From: Christiangramia forsetii KT0803
GTDB taxonomy: Bacteria > Bacteroidota > Bacteroidia > Flavobacteriales > Flavobacteriaceae
Length of the DNA: 64,000 nt
Assembly: GCF_000060345.1 (NCBI RefSeq)
Contig: NC_008571.1
Coordinates: forward strand, 1,674,001-1,738,000
Direction of reading: 5' to 3'
This document shows positions 28,469 to 37,599 of this stretch, piece by piece (positions within the stretch are counted from its first letter, which is position 1; the number at the start of each line of letters is the position of its first letter). Under the pieces are notes generated by a model. The model made no database searches. It saw nothing but the letters and a program-made list of their open reading frames with translations, and was not told the origin of the DNA. Position numbers and translations under genes: made by a program.

Positions 28469-29491
28469 ATGTCAGACCAAAAAATAAACATTCTCGCCAT
28501 TGAATCTTCTTGTGATGATACAGCTGCTGCTGTACTTTGCAACGGAAAAATCCTGTCTAATATTGTTGCGACTCAAAAAGTACATGAACAATATGGAGGT
28601 GTGGTTCCTGAACTTGCCTCCAGAGCGCATCAACAAAATATCGTTCCCGTGATTCATCAGGCATTAGCGAAGGCAAATATCGATAAAAAAGATGTTTCTG
28701 CAATCGCTTTTACAAGAGGTCCGGGATTGATGGGTTCGCTCCTGGTAGGAACTTCATTCGCCAAGTCACTTTCTATGGGGTTAAATATTCCTCTTATTGA
28801 GATAAATCATATGCAAGCCCATATTTTAGCGCACTTCATTGAAGAAGATGATTTTGAAAAACCTACATTTCCATTTTTAGCAATGACTATAAGCGGTGGT
28901 CACACACAAATCGTGAAAGTTACAGACTATTTCAAGATGGAAGTTATTGGTGAAACCATTGATGATGCTGTTGGAGAAGCTTTTGATAAGAGCGCAAAAA
29001 TATTAGGTCTCCCTTATCCTGGCGGACCTTTAATAGATAAATATGCCCAGGAAGGTGATCCAAAAGCTTTCAAATTTCCAAAACCTAAAGTGGATGGGTT
29101 GAATTTCAGCTTTAGCGGATTTAAAACTGCGGTGCTCTATTTTGTGCAAAGGGAGACTAAAAATGATCCTGAATTCGTAGAAAAAAATCTAAAGGACATT
29201 TGTGCGTCTATTCAATATACAATTATCGGGATTCTTATTGATAAGCTGAAAAAGGCGGTAAAAGAAACCGGTATAACCCAGGTTGCCATCGCCGGAGGTG
29301 TTTCTGCCAATAGCGGTATTAGACAGGCGCTAAAAGATGCTGAACAAAAATGGGGATGGAAATGCTTTGTTCCAAAATTTGAATATACTACAGATAACGC
29401 AGCAATGATCGGGATCGCAGGATATCACAAATACCTGAAAAAGGATTTCGCAGATTTTTCTGTAACCGCACAATCCAGATATAAATTTTAA
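28469..29491 (+). CDS. tsaD: tRNA N6-adenosine threonylcarbamoyltransferase TsaD
   Basis: Transfers threonylcarbamoyl to A37 of ANN-decoding tRNAs, with TsaB/TsaC/TsaE as partners. The 340-residue ASKHA-fold protein opens with AIESSCDDTAAAV and has metal ligands His114 and His118 in HMQAHILAH, the SGGHTQ loop, GEAFDKSAKILGLPYPGGP, and a late TTDNAAMIG. It heads a plus-strand operon; rsmE starts one base after the stop. Confidence 0.97.
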   Translation: MSDQKINILAIESSCDDTAAAVLCNGKILSNIVATQKVHEQYGGVVPELASRAHQQNIVPVIHQALAKANIDKKDVSAIAFTRGPGLMGSLLVGTSFAKSLSMGLNIPLIEINHMQAHILAHFIEEDDFEKPTFPFLAMTISGGHTQIVKVTDYFKMEVIGETIDDAVGEAFDKSAKILGLPYPGGPLIDKYAQEGDPKAFKFPKPKVDGLNFSFSGFKTAVLYFVQRETKNDPEFVEKNLKDICASIQYTIIGILIDKLKKAVKETGITQVAIAGGVSANSGIRQALKDAEQKWGWKCFVPKFEYTTDNAAMIGIAGYHKYLKKDFADFSVTAQSRYKF

Positions 29492-29492
29492 T

Positions 29493-30206
29493 ATGCAGTT
29501 ATTCTATAATCCTGAAATTTCTGAAAAAGATAAACAGATCATTTTTCCAAAGGACGAAAGCAAGCATATTGTAAAAGTGCTTAGAAAATCTGAAGGTGAT
29601 ATTCTAAATATCACCAACGGGAACGGACTTTTGATCAATGCTGAGATCATTAAAGCAGATATTAAGCAATGTCTTGCCAAGGTGATTTCAGTAGAAAAAC
29701 AACCGGCTCCACCCTATTATGTGCATATGATCGTGGCGCCAACAAAAATGAACGACAGGTATGAATGGTTTCTGGAAAAGGCGATGGAAATTGGAGTCCA
29801 TGAGATCACGCCAATTATCTGCGATCATAGCGAAAGAAAAGTGGTGAAATTAAACCGGTTTGAACGAGTTTTACAAAGCGCCATGAAGCAATCATTGCAT
29901 TACCGAATGCCTAAATTGAACGATCCCATAAATTTTTCAGATTTCATTGCTACAGAAATTGAAGGTTCAAAATATATTGCACATTGCGAGGAGGAAACAG
30001 GGAAAAATTATCTTCAAAATGAAATTATTCCAGGCGAAAATATCAATATTTTAATTGGGCCTGAAGGCGACTTCAGCAAAGAAGAGATTGAAAAAGCTAT
30101 AAATAAAGGCTGGAATGCCGTAAGTTTGGGAGATAGTCGTCTACGCACTGAAACGGCCGCGATAGTTGCCTGCCATAGCGTTGCGCTTATAAATCAGAAA
30201 AAATAA
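29493..30206 (+). CDS. rsmE: 16S rRNA (uracil-1498-N3)-methyltransferase RsmE
   Basis: A 237-residue SPOUT methyltransferase with an N-terminal PUA-like RNA-binding part (about 1-75) and a C-terminal trefoil-knot domain. The knot motifs are LIGPEGDFSKEE and LGDSRLRTETAAIVA, the SAM-binding signature of RsmE. It methylates U1498 of 16S rRNA. It lies between tsaD and the DUF4159 gene with gaps of one and two bases, so translational coupling is likely. Confidence 0.95.
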   Translation: MQLFYNPEISEKDKQIIFPKDESKHIVKVLRKSEGDILNITNGNGLLINAEIIKADIKQCLAKVISVEKQPAPPYYVHMIVAPTKMNDRYEWFLEKAMEIGVHEITPIICDHSERKVVKLNRFERVLQSAMKQSLHYRMPKLNDPINFSDFIATEIEGSKYIAHCEEETGKNYLQNEIIPGENINILIGPEGDFSKEEIEKAINKGWNAVSLGDSRLRTETAAIVACHSVALINQKK

Positions 30207-30208
30207 GA

Positions 30209-30859
30209 ATGCCGAAACTTAAAATTCTAATGATCATTTTAAGTCTGGGAATTTTCAGCATAGGAAATACTCAGGAAATAGCAGTATTAAAATATAATGG
30301 CGGGGGTGACTGGTATTCTAATCCCACTGCCCTACCTAATTTAATTAATTTCTGTAATTCGAATATCAATACCAGCATAGATCCCAAGCCGGAAACTGTG
30401 GAACCCGGCAGTACAGATATTTTTCAATTTCCATTTGTACACATGACGGGGCATGGAAATGTAGTTTTTAGCGAAGCCGAACTAGAAAATCTTAGAAATT
30501 ATCTTTTAAGTGGCGGATTTCTTCATATTGATGATAATTACGGAATGAATGAATATGTAAGAAAAGAGATTAAAAAATTGTTCCCGGAAAAGGAACTTTC
30601 TGAAATTCCTGCGAATCACCCTATTTTTTCTTCAGCTTATAGCTTTCCAAACGGACTCCCAAAAATTCACGAGCATGATGCACAGCGTCCTCAGGCCTTT
30701 GGAATTTTTGAAAATAATAGACTTGTTTTACTCTTTACTCTGGAAAGCGATCTTGGAGACGGATGGGAAAGTGCGGAAGTTCATAATGACCCCGAGGAAG
30801 TTCGCCAAAAAGCTTTGAGAATGGGCGCAAATATTATTAAATACGCTTTTGAAAATTGA
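30209..30859 (+). CDS. DUF4159 domain-containing exported protein
   Basis: A 216-residue protein with a short signal peptide (KILMIILSLGIFSIGNTQ). The DUF4159 domain has LKYNGGGDWYSNPTALPNLI and a ThuA/GATase-like block MTGHGNVVFSEAELENLRNYL, GGFLHIDDNYGMN. The fold resembles class I amidotransferase-like domains, but no catalytic function is established. The operon position between rRNA/tRNA methyltransferases is conserved in flavobacteria, to my knowledge. Its stop codon overlaps the TTG start of the next gene. Confidence 0.85.
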   Translation: MPKLKILMIILSLGIFSIGNTQEIAVLKYNGGGDWYSNPTALPNLINFCNSNINTSIDPKPETVEPGSTDIFQFPFVHMTGHGNVVFSEAELENLRNYLLSGGFLHIDDNYGMNEYVRKEIKKLFPEKELSEIPANHPIFSSAYSFPNGLPKIHEHDAQRPQAFGIFENNRLVLLFTLESDLGDGWESAEVHNDPEEVRQKALRMGANIIKYAFEN

Positions 30860-31380
30860 TAGATCAACTTACACATCAAGAAACTTCATTTCAAAAAAGA
30901 AAATTCCCGATCATTCTTTTACTCGATAATATCACCAGTGAAGCCAACCTGGGAAGTATGTTTCGACTGGCAGATGCTTTTGGGGTTGAAAAAATTGTTT
31001 TCTGTGGCAGTGAACCTAATCTGCAAAGTAACAGGCTTAAGCGTACGGCCAGAAACACCTTTAAAACGGTACAATTTGAATTCTTTGAAGATTCAGTAAA
31101 GACTATTAAAAACCTAAAAACCGAAGGCTATAAGAATATTGCCATAGAAATCACTTCTTCCAGCAATCCAATAGGAAGTTTCAGTTTGAACGAGGATGAA
31201 AAATTAGTGCTTATTGCTGGAAATGAACGACATGGCATTAGCGCTGAAGTATTAAACCTTTGTGATGAACTGTATCATATTGAAATGTTTGGCGAAAACA
31301 GTAGTATGAATGTGGCACAGTCTGTTGGAATTGCGTTATATGAAATCACCAAAGCATTCAACAAGTTTCATAAGAAATAA
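30856..31380 (+). CDS. TrmH-family (SpoU) RNA methyltransferase
   Basis: A 174-residue SPOUT protein with the three SpoU motifs: LLDNITSEANLGSMFRLADAFG, LIAGNERHGIS and MNVAQSVGIALYE. It methylates the 2'-O of a ribose in tRNA or rRNA; the exact target cannot be assigned. The start is a TTG that overlaps the stop of the DUF4159 gene by four bases; no ATG lies near, and homologous N-termini begin close to this point. Confidence 0.88.
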   Translation: MIDQLTHQETSFQKRKFPIILLLDNITSEANLGSMFRLADAFGVEKIVFCGSEPNLQSNRLKRTARNTFKTVQFEFFEDSVKTIKNLKTEGYKNIAIEITSSSNPIGSFSLNEDEKLVLIAGNERHGISAEVLNLCDELYHIEMFGENSSMNVAQSVGIALYEITKAFNKFHKK

Positions 31381-31392
31381 TATATTTACGCT

Positions 31393-32481
31393 GTGAAAGG
31401 AAAAGAATTTGCAAATGGAATACTAAGGGCTATAGGTATCATGATAGGTATCTTGCTTTTGCTCTATTTCTTATGGGAAATTCAATCAGTGATCGTTTAT
31501 ATCGCTGTAGCCGGGGTAATCGCACTTGTTGGCAGACCCATTGTAATTTTTCTTCGGAATAAACTACGGCTGCCCAATCAGCTTGCGGTTATTACGGTTT
31601 TAATACTTGTACTAGCCATTTTTGTGGGTATTATTTTTGTTTTTGTTCCAATTGTAATTGAACAGAGCAAATATCTGGGGCAAATAGACATTGAAGCCTT
31701 TAAGAATGATTTGAATGATCTTAATCAGCAGGTTAACAAATATCTGGGTGTAGAAGAGATCAATATTATTGAAGGTCTCAAAAGGAGTGAGTTTATACGT
31801 AATTTTGATGTAAGCCTTATTCCCCAGTTTTTAAATAATGTATTCGGAATTCTTGGCGCGACCCTAATCGCCGTTTTTTCTATTTTATTTATCTCTTTCT
31901 TCTTTTTAAAAGACAGTAAATTAATGCTGAACAGTATTCTTGTTTTCGCCAATCGTGGTGATGAGCAGAAGTTCCAGAGAGTTTTTAATAAAATTAAGGT
32001 CTTACTATCCCGGTATTTCGTGGGACTTACCATGCAGATTGCCGTATTATTTATTCTATATACCATCTTGTTATCGGTATTCGAAATTAACAATCCTATT
32101 GCCATTGCTTTTATTTGTGCCTTTTTGAACTTGGTTCCATACCTGGGACCTTTGCTGGCAGGAATTTTAATGGCATTATTCGTAATTTCAAGCTTTCTGG
32201 GAGCCGATTTTAGCAGTATTATTCTCCCGAGACTTATTTATGTAATGCTTGGTTATGGAATATGCCAGCTTATAGACAACTTTATCTCACAACCCATGAT
32301 ATTTGGCGCAAGTGTAAAATCTCATCCGCTTGAAATTTTTCTTATTATTTTAATCGCGGGATTAATGTTTGGAATCACGGGAATGGTAGTAGCAGTGCCA
32401 TTTTACACCGCTCTTAAGGTGATCGCAAAAGAATCATTAAGCGAGTATAAAATTGTAAAAAGGCTAACCCGAGACCTTTAA
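31393..32481 (+). CDS. AI-2E family transporter (PerM-like)
   Basis: A 362-residue integral membrane protein with about eight transmembrane segments and a large loop after the third (about 95-145). The family C-terminal block FLNLVPYLGPLLAGI and the later PLEIFLIILIAGLMFGITGMVVAVPFYT are present. Members include AI-2 exporters and Na+/H+ antiporters, so the substrate is open. It uses a GTG start 12 bp after the TrmH-type gene. Confidence 0.88.
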   Translation: MKGKEFANGILRAIGIMIGILLLLYFLWEIQSVIVYIAVAGVIALVGRPIVIFLRNKLRLPNQLAVITVLILVLAIFVGIIFVFVPIVIEQSKYLGQIDIEAFKNDLNDLNQQVNKYLGVEEINIIEGLKRSEFIRNFDVSLIPQFLNNVFGILGATLIAVFSILFISFFFLKDSKLMLNSILVFANRGDEQKFQRVFNKIKVLLSRYFVGLTMQIAVLFILYTILLSVFEINNPIAIAFICAFLNLVPYLGPLLAGILMALFVISSFLGADFSSIILPRLIYVMLGYGICQLIDNFISQPMIFGASVKSHPLEIFLIILIAGLMFGITGMVVAVPFYTALKVIAKESLSEYKIVKRLTRDL

Positions 32482-32487
32482 AAACTT

Positions 32488-33669
32488 ATGTTGAATAAGG
32501 CAATTTTCGATCTAAAAGTCTCAAAATTTATTAGAGAGCATCAGAAAAAAGATCTACCAACACTTATTCTAAAAGGAAGTCCATTTAAAGCTATTAGCAT
32601 TCAGGAACTGGCAATTCAAATTAAAGGGCTTAATGTGGCTGAAAAGAAATTTCCTGAGTTTTATCAAAATCCAAATATTCTTTATCCGCCTAAACTTAAC
32701 CTGGAACAGACCTCCTCTGAAATCACAGCAAAATACAAAGCTTCGCTTATCAAAGGAAATACCGGAATAGATCTAACTGGTGGTTTGGGGATTGATACTT
32801 ACTTTATTTCCAAAAACTTTCAGGAATTCATGTATTGTGAAATAAATACAGACCTTGCTGAAATCGCCGAACACAATTTTAAAGCTCTCAAGGCTGATAA
32901 TATTTCTGTAAATACAGGCGACGGACTTATTTTTCTAAGCAAATTTAAAGGAGGGTTAGACTGGATTTATGCAGATCCTGCCAGAAGGGATGATCGTGGC
33001 GGGAAAGTCTTTAAATTTGAAGATTGTGACCCCAATATTCCACAAAATTTAGAATTGCTCTTTAATCATACTAATACTATGATGATAAAGAGTTCTCCAA
33101 TTCTTGATATTTCTGCAGGTCTTAGTGAATTGAAATTTGTAAAAGAGGTTCATATAGTAGCGGTAAGAAATGAAGTCAAGGAACTACTATGGATCTTAGA
33201 AAAAGATTTTGAAGATACTCCTGAAATCAAAGCTATAAATTTTGAGAAAGATTCAGTTCAAAAGTTTTCAAGTGAAAGCGAACCAGAACACCAAATCGCT
33301 GAATTAGCCGAACCCGAAACTTATTTATATGAGCCCAATGCAGCCATAATGAAAAGTGGTTTATTTGATTTATTAGCGGTTAAAACCAAAACAAAAAAAT
33401 TACATCAGCATTCGCATTTATATACTTCAAAAGCATTAGTAGGTTTCCCCGGTAGAAAATTTCAAATAGCATCTATTAAAGAATATAAACCATCAGGGTT
33501 AAAGAAACACTTTAAGTCTAAAAAAGCGAATATCACCACCCGTAATTTCCCCGAATCGGTAGAAGATATTAGAAAAAAGTTCAAAATAAAAGATGGAGGC
33601 AGTGACTATATTTTCTTTACCTCCAATATGCGTGATGAGAAGATCGTGATCTATTGTAAAAAAGTGTAG
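32488..33669 (+). CDS. Class I SAM-dependent methyltransferase with THUMP-like domain
   Basis: A 393-residue protein. The methyltransferase core (about 85-200) has GIDLTGGLGIDTYF as SAM motif I, an acidic CEIN motif after it and ADPARRD in place of the NPPY motif. The C-terminal quarter matches the THUMP-like fold of this Bacteroidota family (IASIKEYKPSGLKKHFKSK). An RNA substrate is probable given the THUMP-like part and its rRNA/tRNA-modification neighbours, but is not proven. Last gene of the tsaD operon. Confidence 0.85.
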   Translation: MLNKAIFDLKVSKFIREHQKKDLPTLILKGSPFKAISIQELAIQIKGLNVAEKKFPEFYQNPNILYPPKLNLEQTSSEITAKYKASLIKGNTGIDLTGGLGIDTYFISKNFQEFMYCEINTDLAEIAEHNFKALKADNISVNTGDGLIFLSKFKGGLDWIYADPARRDDRGGKVFKFEDCDPNIPQNLELLFNHTNTMMIKSSPILDISAGLSELKFVKEVHIVAVRNEVKELLWILEKDFEDTPEIKAINFEKDSVQKFSSESEPEHQIAELAEPETYLYEPNAAIMKSGLFDLLAVKTKTKKLHQHSHLYTSKALVGFPGRKFQIASIKEYKPSGLKKHFKSKKANITTRNFPESVEDIRKKFKIKDGGSDYIFFTSNMRDEKIVIYCKKV

Positions 33670-33735
33670 TTACTCTACATAATCATTTAAAAACAGTTCT
33701 ACGGTCTCAATTATCGCAAGCTTTAACTCGTAAGA

Positions 33736-34539
33736 TTAATTCTCCAGTTTCAATAATTCTAATTCTATAGCCTTATATAATTCTTTATTTTTCACAATAA
33801 AATTTTCATAGAATTGAATTTTAATTTTACTGTTTGAAATACATTCTGCCAGGACAATTTTAAATTCTTCATCACTTTTAAGACCTAGGGTATCTGCTAG
33901 AATTAATTTTGTCATTTCAATTTCAGGATTATAATAATCGGAATTATTATGTTCTGTACTTTCCTTTGAAGCCATTTTATCCTTATAGTGAAAATATTTT
34001 AAGAAATATGGCCGCTTCAATAGGTAATTATCAAACTGGTCGTAGTTATTTTCAAATATGAGGAGAGATTTTGCGTAGCTGTCATAATGATTGGAAATTT
34101 GTTTTTTAAGCTTCTGACTGGTCATTATATTGAGATTATTATTTCTCAAATTATTAAATGCAGATTCATGTAAAACCAACAATAAGGAAATTCCCTGGGC
34201 ATTTTCATATTTAATTTCCTCTTCAGGAACTTGATTTGGACTTAATAAATATTTGAGAAGTTTCTGTTCCGATTTTAAAAATAACTTATGATAAGTAAGG
34301 TTAAATTTCACATCAGTGGTATCTAGCATAATATCTTCCTGAATACTTTTTAGCTGACTTATTTCTCGGAGTTTAATTTTTTCTAACTCATTCCAGTTAT
34401 TAATTTGTAATGCAATTAAGATCCCAATAACCACTAATACAATTTCCCCAAGTGCGTAAATTAGATATTTAGTGAATTTACTTTCAGTAAGTAATTTTCG
34501 CCTAATTTTCCTAAAAAACTGTATCATTAGATTCTTCAT
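33736..34539 (-). CDS. DUF6090 family membrane protein
   Basis: A 267-residue protein of the flavobacterial DUF6090 family. It has a basic N-terminus (IQFFRKIRRKLLTESKFTKY), one transmembrane helix (about 25-45, YALGEIVLVVIGILIALQI) followed by NNWNE, then a helical C-terminal domain. An alternative ATG four codons downstream (34527) gives the more usual MIQFFRKIR start. Function unknown. It is a monocistronic gene between the converging tsaD operon and the pigment cluster. Confidence 0.82.
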   Translation of the reverse strand: MKNLMIQFFRKIRRKLLTESKFTKYLIYALGEIVLVVIGILIALQINNWNELEKIKLREISQLKSIQEDIMLDTTDVKFNLTYHKLFLKSEQKLLKYLLSPNQVPEEEIKYENAQGISLLLVLHESAFNNLRNNNLNIMTSQKLKKQISNHYDSYAKSLLIFENNYDQFDNYLLKRPYFLKYFHYKDKMASKESTEHNNSDYYNPEIEMTKLILADTLGLKSDEEFKIVLAECISNSKIKIQFYENFIVKNKELYKAIELELLKLEN

Positions 34540-34661
34540 TAATCACCATAAATATATGATAATTAACGCATTATGAGTTTTATTTAAACCTATATTGTTT
34601 GAATAATTATGATGAAATAAGGAAGTAAAATAGCTTTTTCAGTAAATAATAAAGTAAAAAA

Positions 34662-35936
34662 TCACCTAAGATCTCTAAAAACTTGAGGTTTTCTACTTCC
34701 TTTTGGGAATTTCAGTTTCACCAGGTTCTCTAATTCCAGAATTTTAATTTCGGGAGTTACACTTAAATGTGACCTAAAGTAATCTTTCAGATCTTCAATT
34801 GCAGTAAAGGAGTTAGGAACAAATATTATAAGGTGGTCATTATCCATCTCATCTAAATGGGCTTCAATAACAAATGATGCAATTTTACCATAGCTATTCA
34901 ATACCTCAATAATATGTTGAGGATATAAACTCGTTCCCTTCAATTTGATCTTTTGCTGCTTTCGGCCAATAACTGAGCCTAATCTTGGAGTTCTCCTACC
35001 ACATGAACATTTAGACTCATGATAGGTAAGCATATCACCTGTTGCAAACCTTAATAAAGGCATAGTTTGAGTCCCTAAAGGTGTTACCACCAATTCACCA
35101 ATCTCACCGGGTTTTACCTGTTCTCCCTGTTCATTTACTATTTCGGCATGAATTAGATCGGTTAACACATGATTTCCATGATGTTCGGGACATTCGGTGA
35201 AAGCTGTAGACATCTCCGTAGAAGCATAGGTTGAAAACAGCTCAATATCCCATAATCCGGTAATTTTTCTACCCAATGCATTCAATTCAAAATCCGGATT
35301 TCTCAGTGGCTCCCCTATACAAACAGCCGCCTTAATAGATGAGTTCTTATAATCAATATTATTTTCCTCGGCGTACTGGATCAATTTCAATAAAAAAGAA
35401 GGTACCGCCACTAAATAATTCGGTTTAAACCTTTCGATACTTTCCCATTGTAATTGAGGTAGGCCACTCCCGGTTCGTATAATTCCCGCTCCAAGTTTTC
35501 TTAAACCTAGAAAGTAAGCGAGACCGGCCATAAACCTTCTATCCAGCGTAGTAGTGATCTGTACTTTATCACTTTTCTTTACTCCTGCCAGTTTAAATGA
35601 ACGATACTCATTCTCTGCCAAACGATCCAGATCAGCATCATTTAGCGCAAAATTCACCGGACTTCCAAGCGTTCCAGAAGTTGTTACAAAATCGATAATA
35701 TCATCTTTCGGAACCGCAATAAAATCAGAATTATATCGCTGAAGATCTTCTTTAGAGGTGATAGGCAATTTTCGGAGATCATCGAAAGATTTAATTTCAG
35801 CAATGGAAATAGACTTTTCCTGAAATAACTTTCTATAATAAGGAGAATTTTCAGAAATATATTCCAGCTGCTTTTTGAACAATTTCCATTGTTCAGTCTT
35901 GATAGTTTCAAGGGTTTCAAACAAATGATCACTCAT
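34662..35936 (-). CDS. Adenylate-forming ligase of the pigment cluster (phenylacetate-CoA ligase/F390 synthetase family)
   Basis: A 424-residue ANL-superfamily protein of the PaaK/coenzyme F390 synthetase branch. The P-loop-like TTSGTLGSPVNF (about 85-96), TYASTEMSTAF and the CxCGRRTPRLG motif (CSCGRRTPRLGSVIGR) are visible. In flexirubin and aryl-polyene clusters such enzymes are expected to activate the aryl starter (4-coumarate from the ammonia-lyase here) for ACP loading; that step is inferred for this gene. Last gene of the cluster, 1 bp after the acyltransferase. Confidence 0.85.
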   Translation of the reverse strand: MSDHLFETLETIKTEQWKLFKKQLEYISENSPYYRKLFQEKSISIAEIKSFDDLRKLPITSKEDLQRYNSDFIAVPKDDIIDFVTTSGTLGSPVNFALNDADLDRLAENEYRSFKLAGVKKSDKVQITTTLDRRFMAGLAYFLGLRKLGAGIIRTGSGLPQLQWESIERFKPNYLVAVPSFLLKLIQYAEENNIDYKNSSIKAAVCIGEPLRNPDFELNALGRKITGLWDIELFSTYASTEMSTAFTECPEHHGNHVLTDLIHAEIVNEQGEQVKPGEIGELVVTPLGTQTMPLLRFATGDMLTYHESKCSCGRRTPRLGSVIGRKQQKIKLKGTSLYPQHIIEVLNSYGKIASFVIEAHLDEMDNDHLIIFVPNSFTAIEDLKDYFRSHLSVTPEIKILELENLVKLKFPKGSRKPQVFRDLR

Positions 35937-35937
35937 A

Positions 35938-37599
35938 TTAAAGTTTTCTATAGCTTTTTTTGATCATTTTCTCAATCATTTCAATATCGGGACGTGTAGT
36001 CACCTCTCTTTTTTTTGCCTGTTTGAAGTGAATAACGGCATTCTTATAATCTTCATTACTATAATAGATCTTTCCTGCCAGATACCAGGCTTCCCAAAAA
36101 TCAGGATTTAACTGAATCAAGCTTTGCGCTTTTTCTTCCGAAATTGAAATTTTATTTATTAGTTGTTCTTTTACATCTCTTTCCAGCTTTCGAAATTCCT
36201 CATAATTCTGGAAAGCTTTCATTTCAATAAAATCACTTTCCGGAATATTATTTTCAACATCAGCAACAGATTCGGCTACAAGTCTCTTCTCAAATCTTGC
36301 AAAAACTTCATCCAGATCATAGGCAACAAATTCTCCCATTTGATAAGGATTCGAAGAAACCCATACTTTTCTTTCTTCGGGTTTAAAAACAATGCCATGA
36401 TGCGCCAGCAACTGATTAATCGCCTTTTCGTTGCCGTAACCTAAATCTTCATCATTGATTCCTTTCATGTTTCTTAAAACCGCCACGGCTTTTTTAGGAT
36501 TCAACTTTTCAGTATTAGAAACCAGTTCCTGCATTCTGTCGAAACGGTATTTTGAATGACTCTCTTCAATTGTCTCCAAATTGCGATGATCATTTAGATA
36601 AGCATCACTTTGAAAATGGTTACTACAAATTAACTGGTCTGAATTTTGAACTTCATAAACTCCAAAATTAGACGGTGAAACCTCTATTAATATAGCTTTC
36701 TTTTCATCACCGCTTCCAACCATAATAGATTCAGAAACAAAAACCTCTCTTTTCTTGGCAATTTCAATAGCTTCAACCGTATTGGAAGCATACTGGAGAA
36801 TTTCCCGGGCAACCAGGCTGATTGGTGTTTTAGCCATTAAGGGCATTTTAGATTTCCCGGCATTAATCGTAACCGTGATTCCTTTCTCATTCATTCCGCT
36901 TACTGCACCAATCATTCCTCCCCAGGTATACATCATAAATTTATGTCCGGAATCCGGATTTACAAACGCAGCTATCTTCTGGTCTCCAAATTCATCACCG
37001 GCATAAAAATCAAAATTTCGTCCAAGTAATAGCTCGCCATCATCAGTTTTAGAATCCCATGCAGCGAAGGAAGTACAGCCCACCAGCATCAAATCCTGTA
37101 ATGCGTGGCCAATATCATGCGCTCCATGAAAATAAAGCATTCTCACATAAGCCGGTGCAAAATCCTCGTAACGTTTCAGTCCGTATCTGGAAACACCGTA
37201 GATCTCTTCCTTGTACTCCTCGGGCACATGTAAATACATCTTTCTATTGAACCAGGATACTACAGATTTCAGAAAACCGCGATAATTTTCTGAAGGCACC
37301 ATCTCCTGAAGCTTATTCATAAAAGCGATTTCCTGATGGTGAATAAGCTCACGGGTAAGATTTCCGTTGGCCACTCCCCTTTCCAGCGCATCGCCTTCCA
37401 GATAAAGTTCCCATATTCCCTGCTCATTTTGATAAAGTTGATTTTCCCCTAAGCTGTAGAAAGTTTCACTATGTTTTATCCTCGTAGTATCTATTTTTTC
37501 AATACCCGAAATATCAGGTCGCTGCTGCAATGACTTCTTTACCCCGCAAGACGCAAGAAAAAAGAAAATTATCAATATCAGCAGGAAGCTTGTTCTCAT
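35938..37599 (-). CDS. C45 family autoproteolytic acyltransferase/hydrolase, lipoprotein
   Basis: A 553-residue protein with a lipobox (FFLASC, Cys18), so probably a membrane-anchored periplasmic lipoprotein. The NTN-hydrolase domain of the acyl-CoA:6-aminopenicillanate acyltransferase type has the predicted nucleophile Cys175 in LVGCTSFAAWDS and LLGRNFDFY after it. The C-terminal part (about 470-545) holds a TPR-like pair (WEAWYLAGKIYYSNEDYKNAVIHF). C45 proteins recur in flexirubin clusters; a role in acyl transfer or esterification of the finished pigment is inference. Starts 1 bp before the ligase gene. Confidence 0.85.
   Translation of the reverse strand: MRTSFLLILIIFFFLASCGVKKSLQQRPDISGIEKIDTTRIKHSETFYSLGENQLYQNEQGIWELYLEGDALERGVANGNLTRELIHHQEIAFMNKLQEMVPSENYRGFLKSVVSWFNRKMYLHVPEEYKEEIYGVSRYGLKRYEDFAPAYVRMLYFHGAHDIGHALQDLMLVGCTSFAAWDSKTDDGELLLGRNFDFYAGDEFGDQKIAAFVNPDSGHKFMMYTWGGMIGAVSGMNEKGITVTINAGKSKMPLMAKTPISLVAREILQYASNTVEAIEIAKKREVFVSESIMVGSGDEKKAILIEVSPSNFGVYEVQNSDQLICSNHFQSDAYLNDHRNLETIEESHSKYRFDRMQELVSNTEKLNPKKAVAVLRNMKGINDEDLGYGNEKAINQLLAHHGIVFKPEERKVWVSSNPYQMGEFVAYDLDEVFARFEKRLVAESVADVENNIPESDFIEMKAFQNYEEFRKLERDVKEQLINKISISEEKAQSLIQLNPDFWEAWYLAGKIYYSNEDYKNAVIHFKQAKKREVTTRPDIEMIEKMIKKSYRKL

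Noticed and set aside
31725-32105. 126-codon antisense ORF within the AI-2E transporter gene
   Set aside because: A shadow of the real gene; the sense strand encodes the family motifs throughout.
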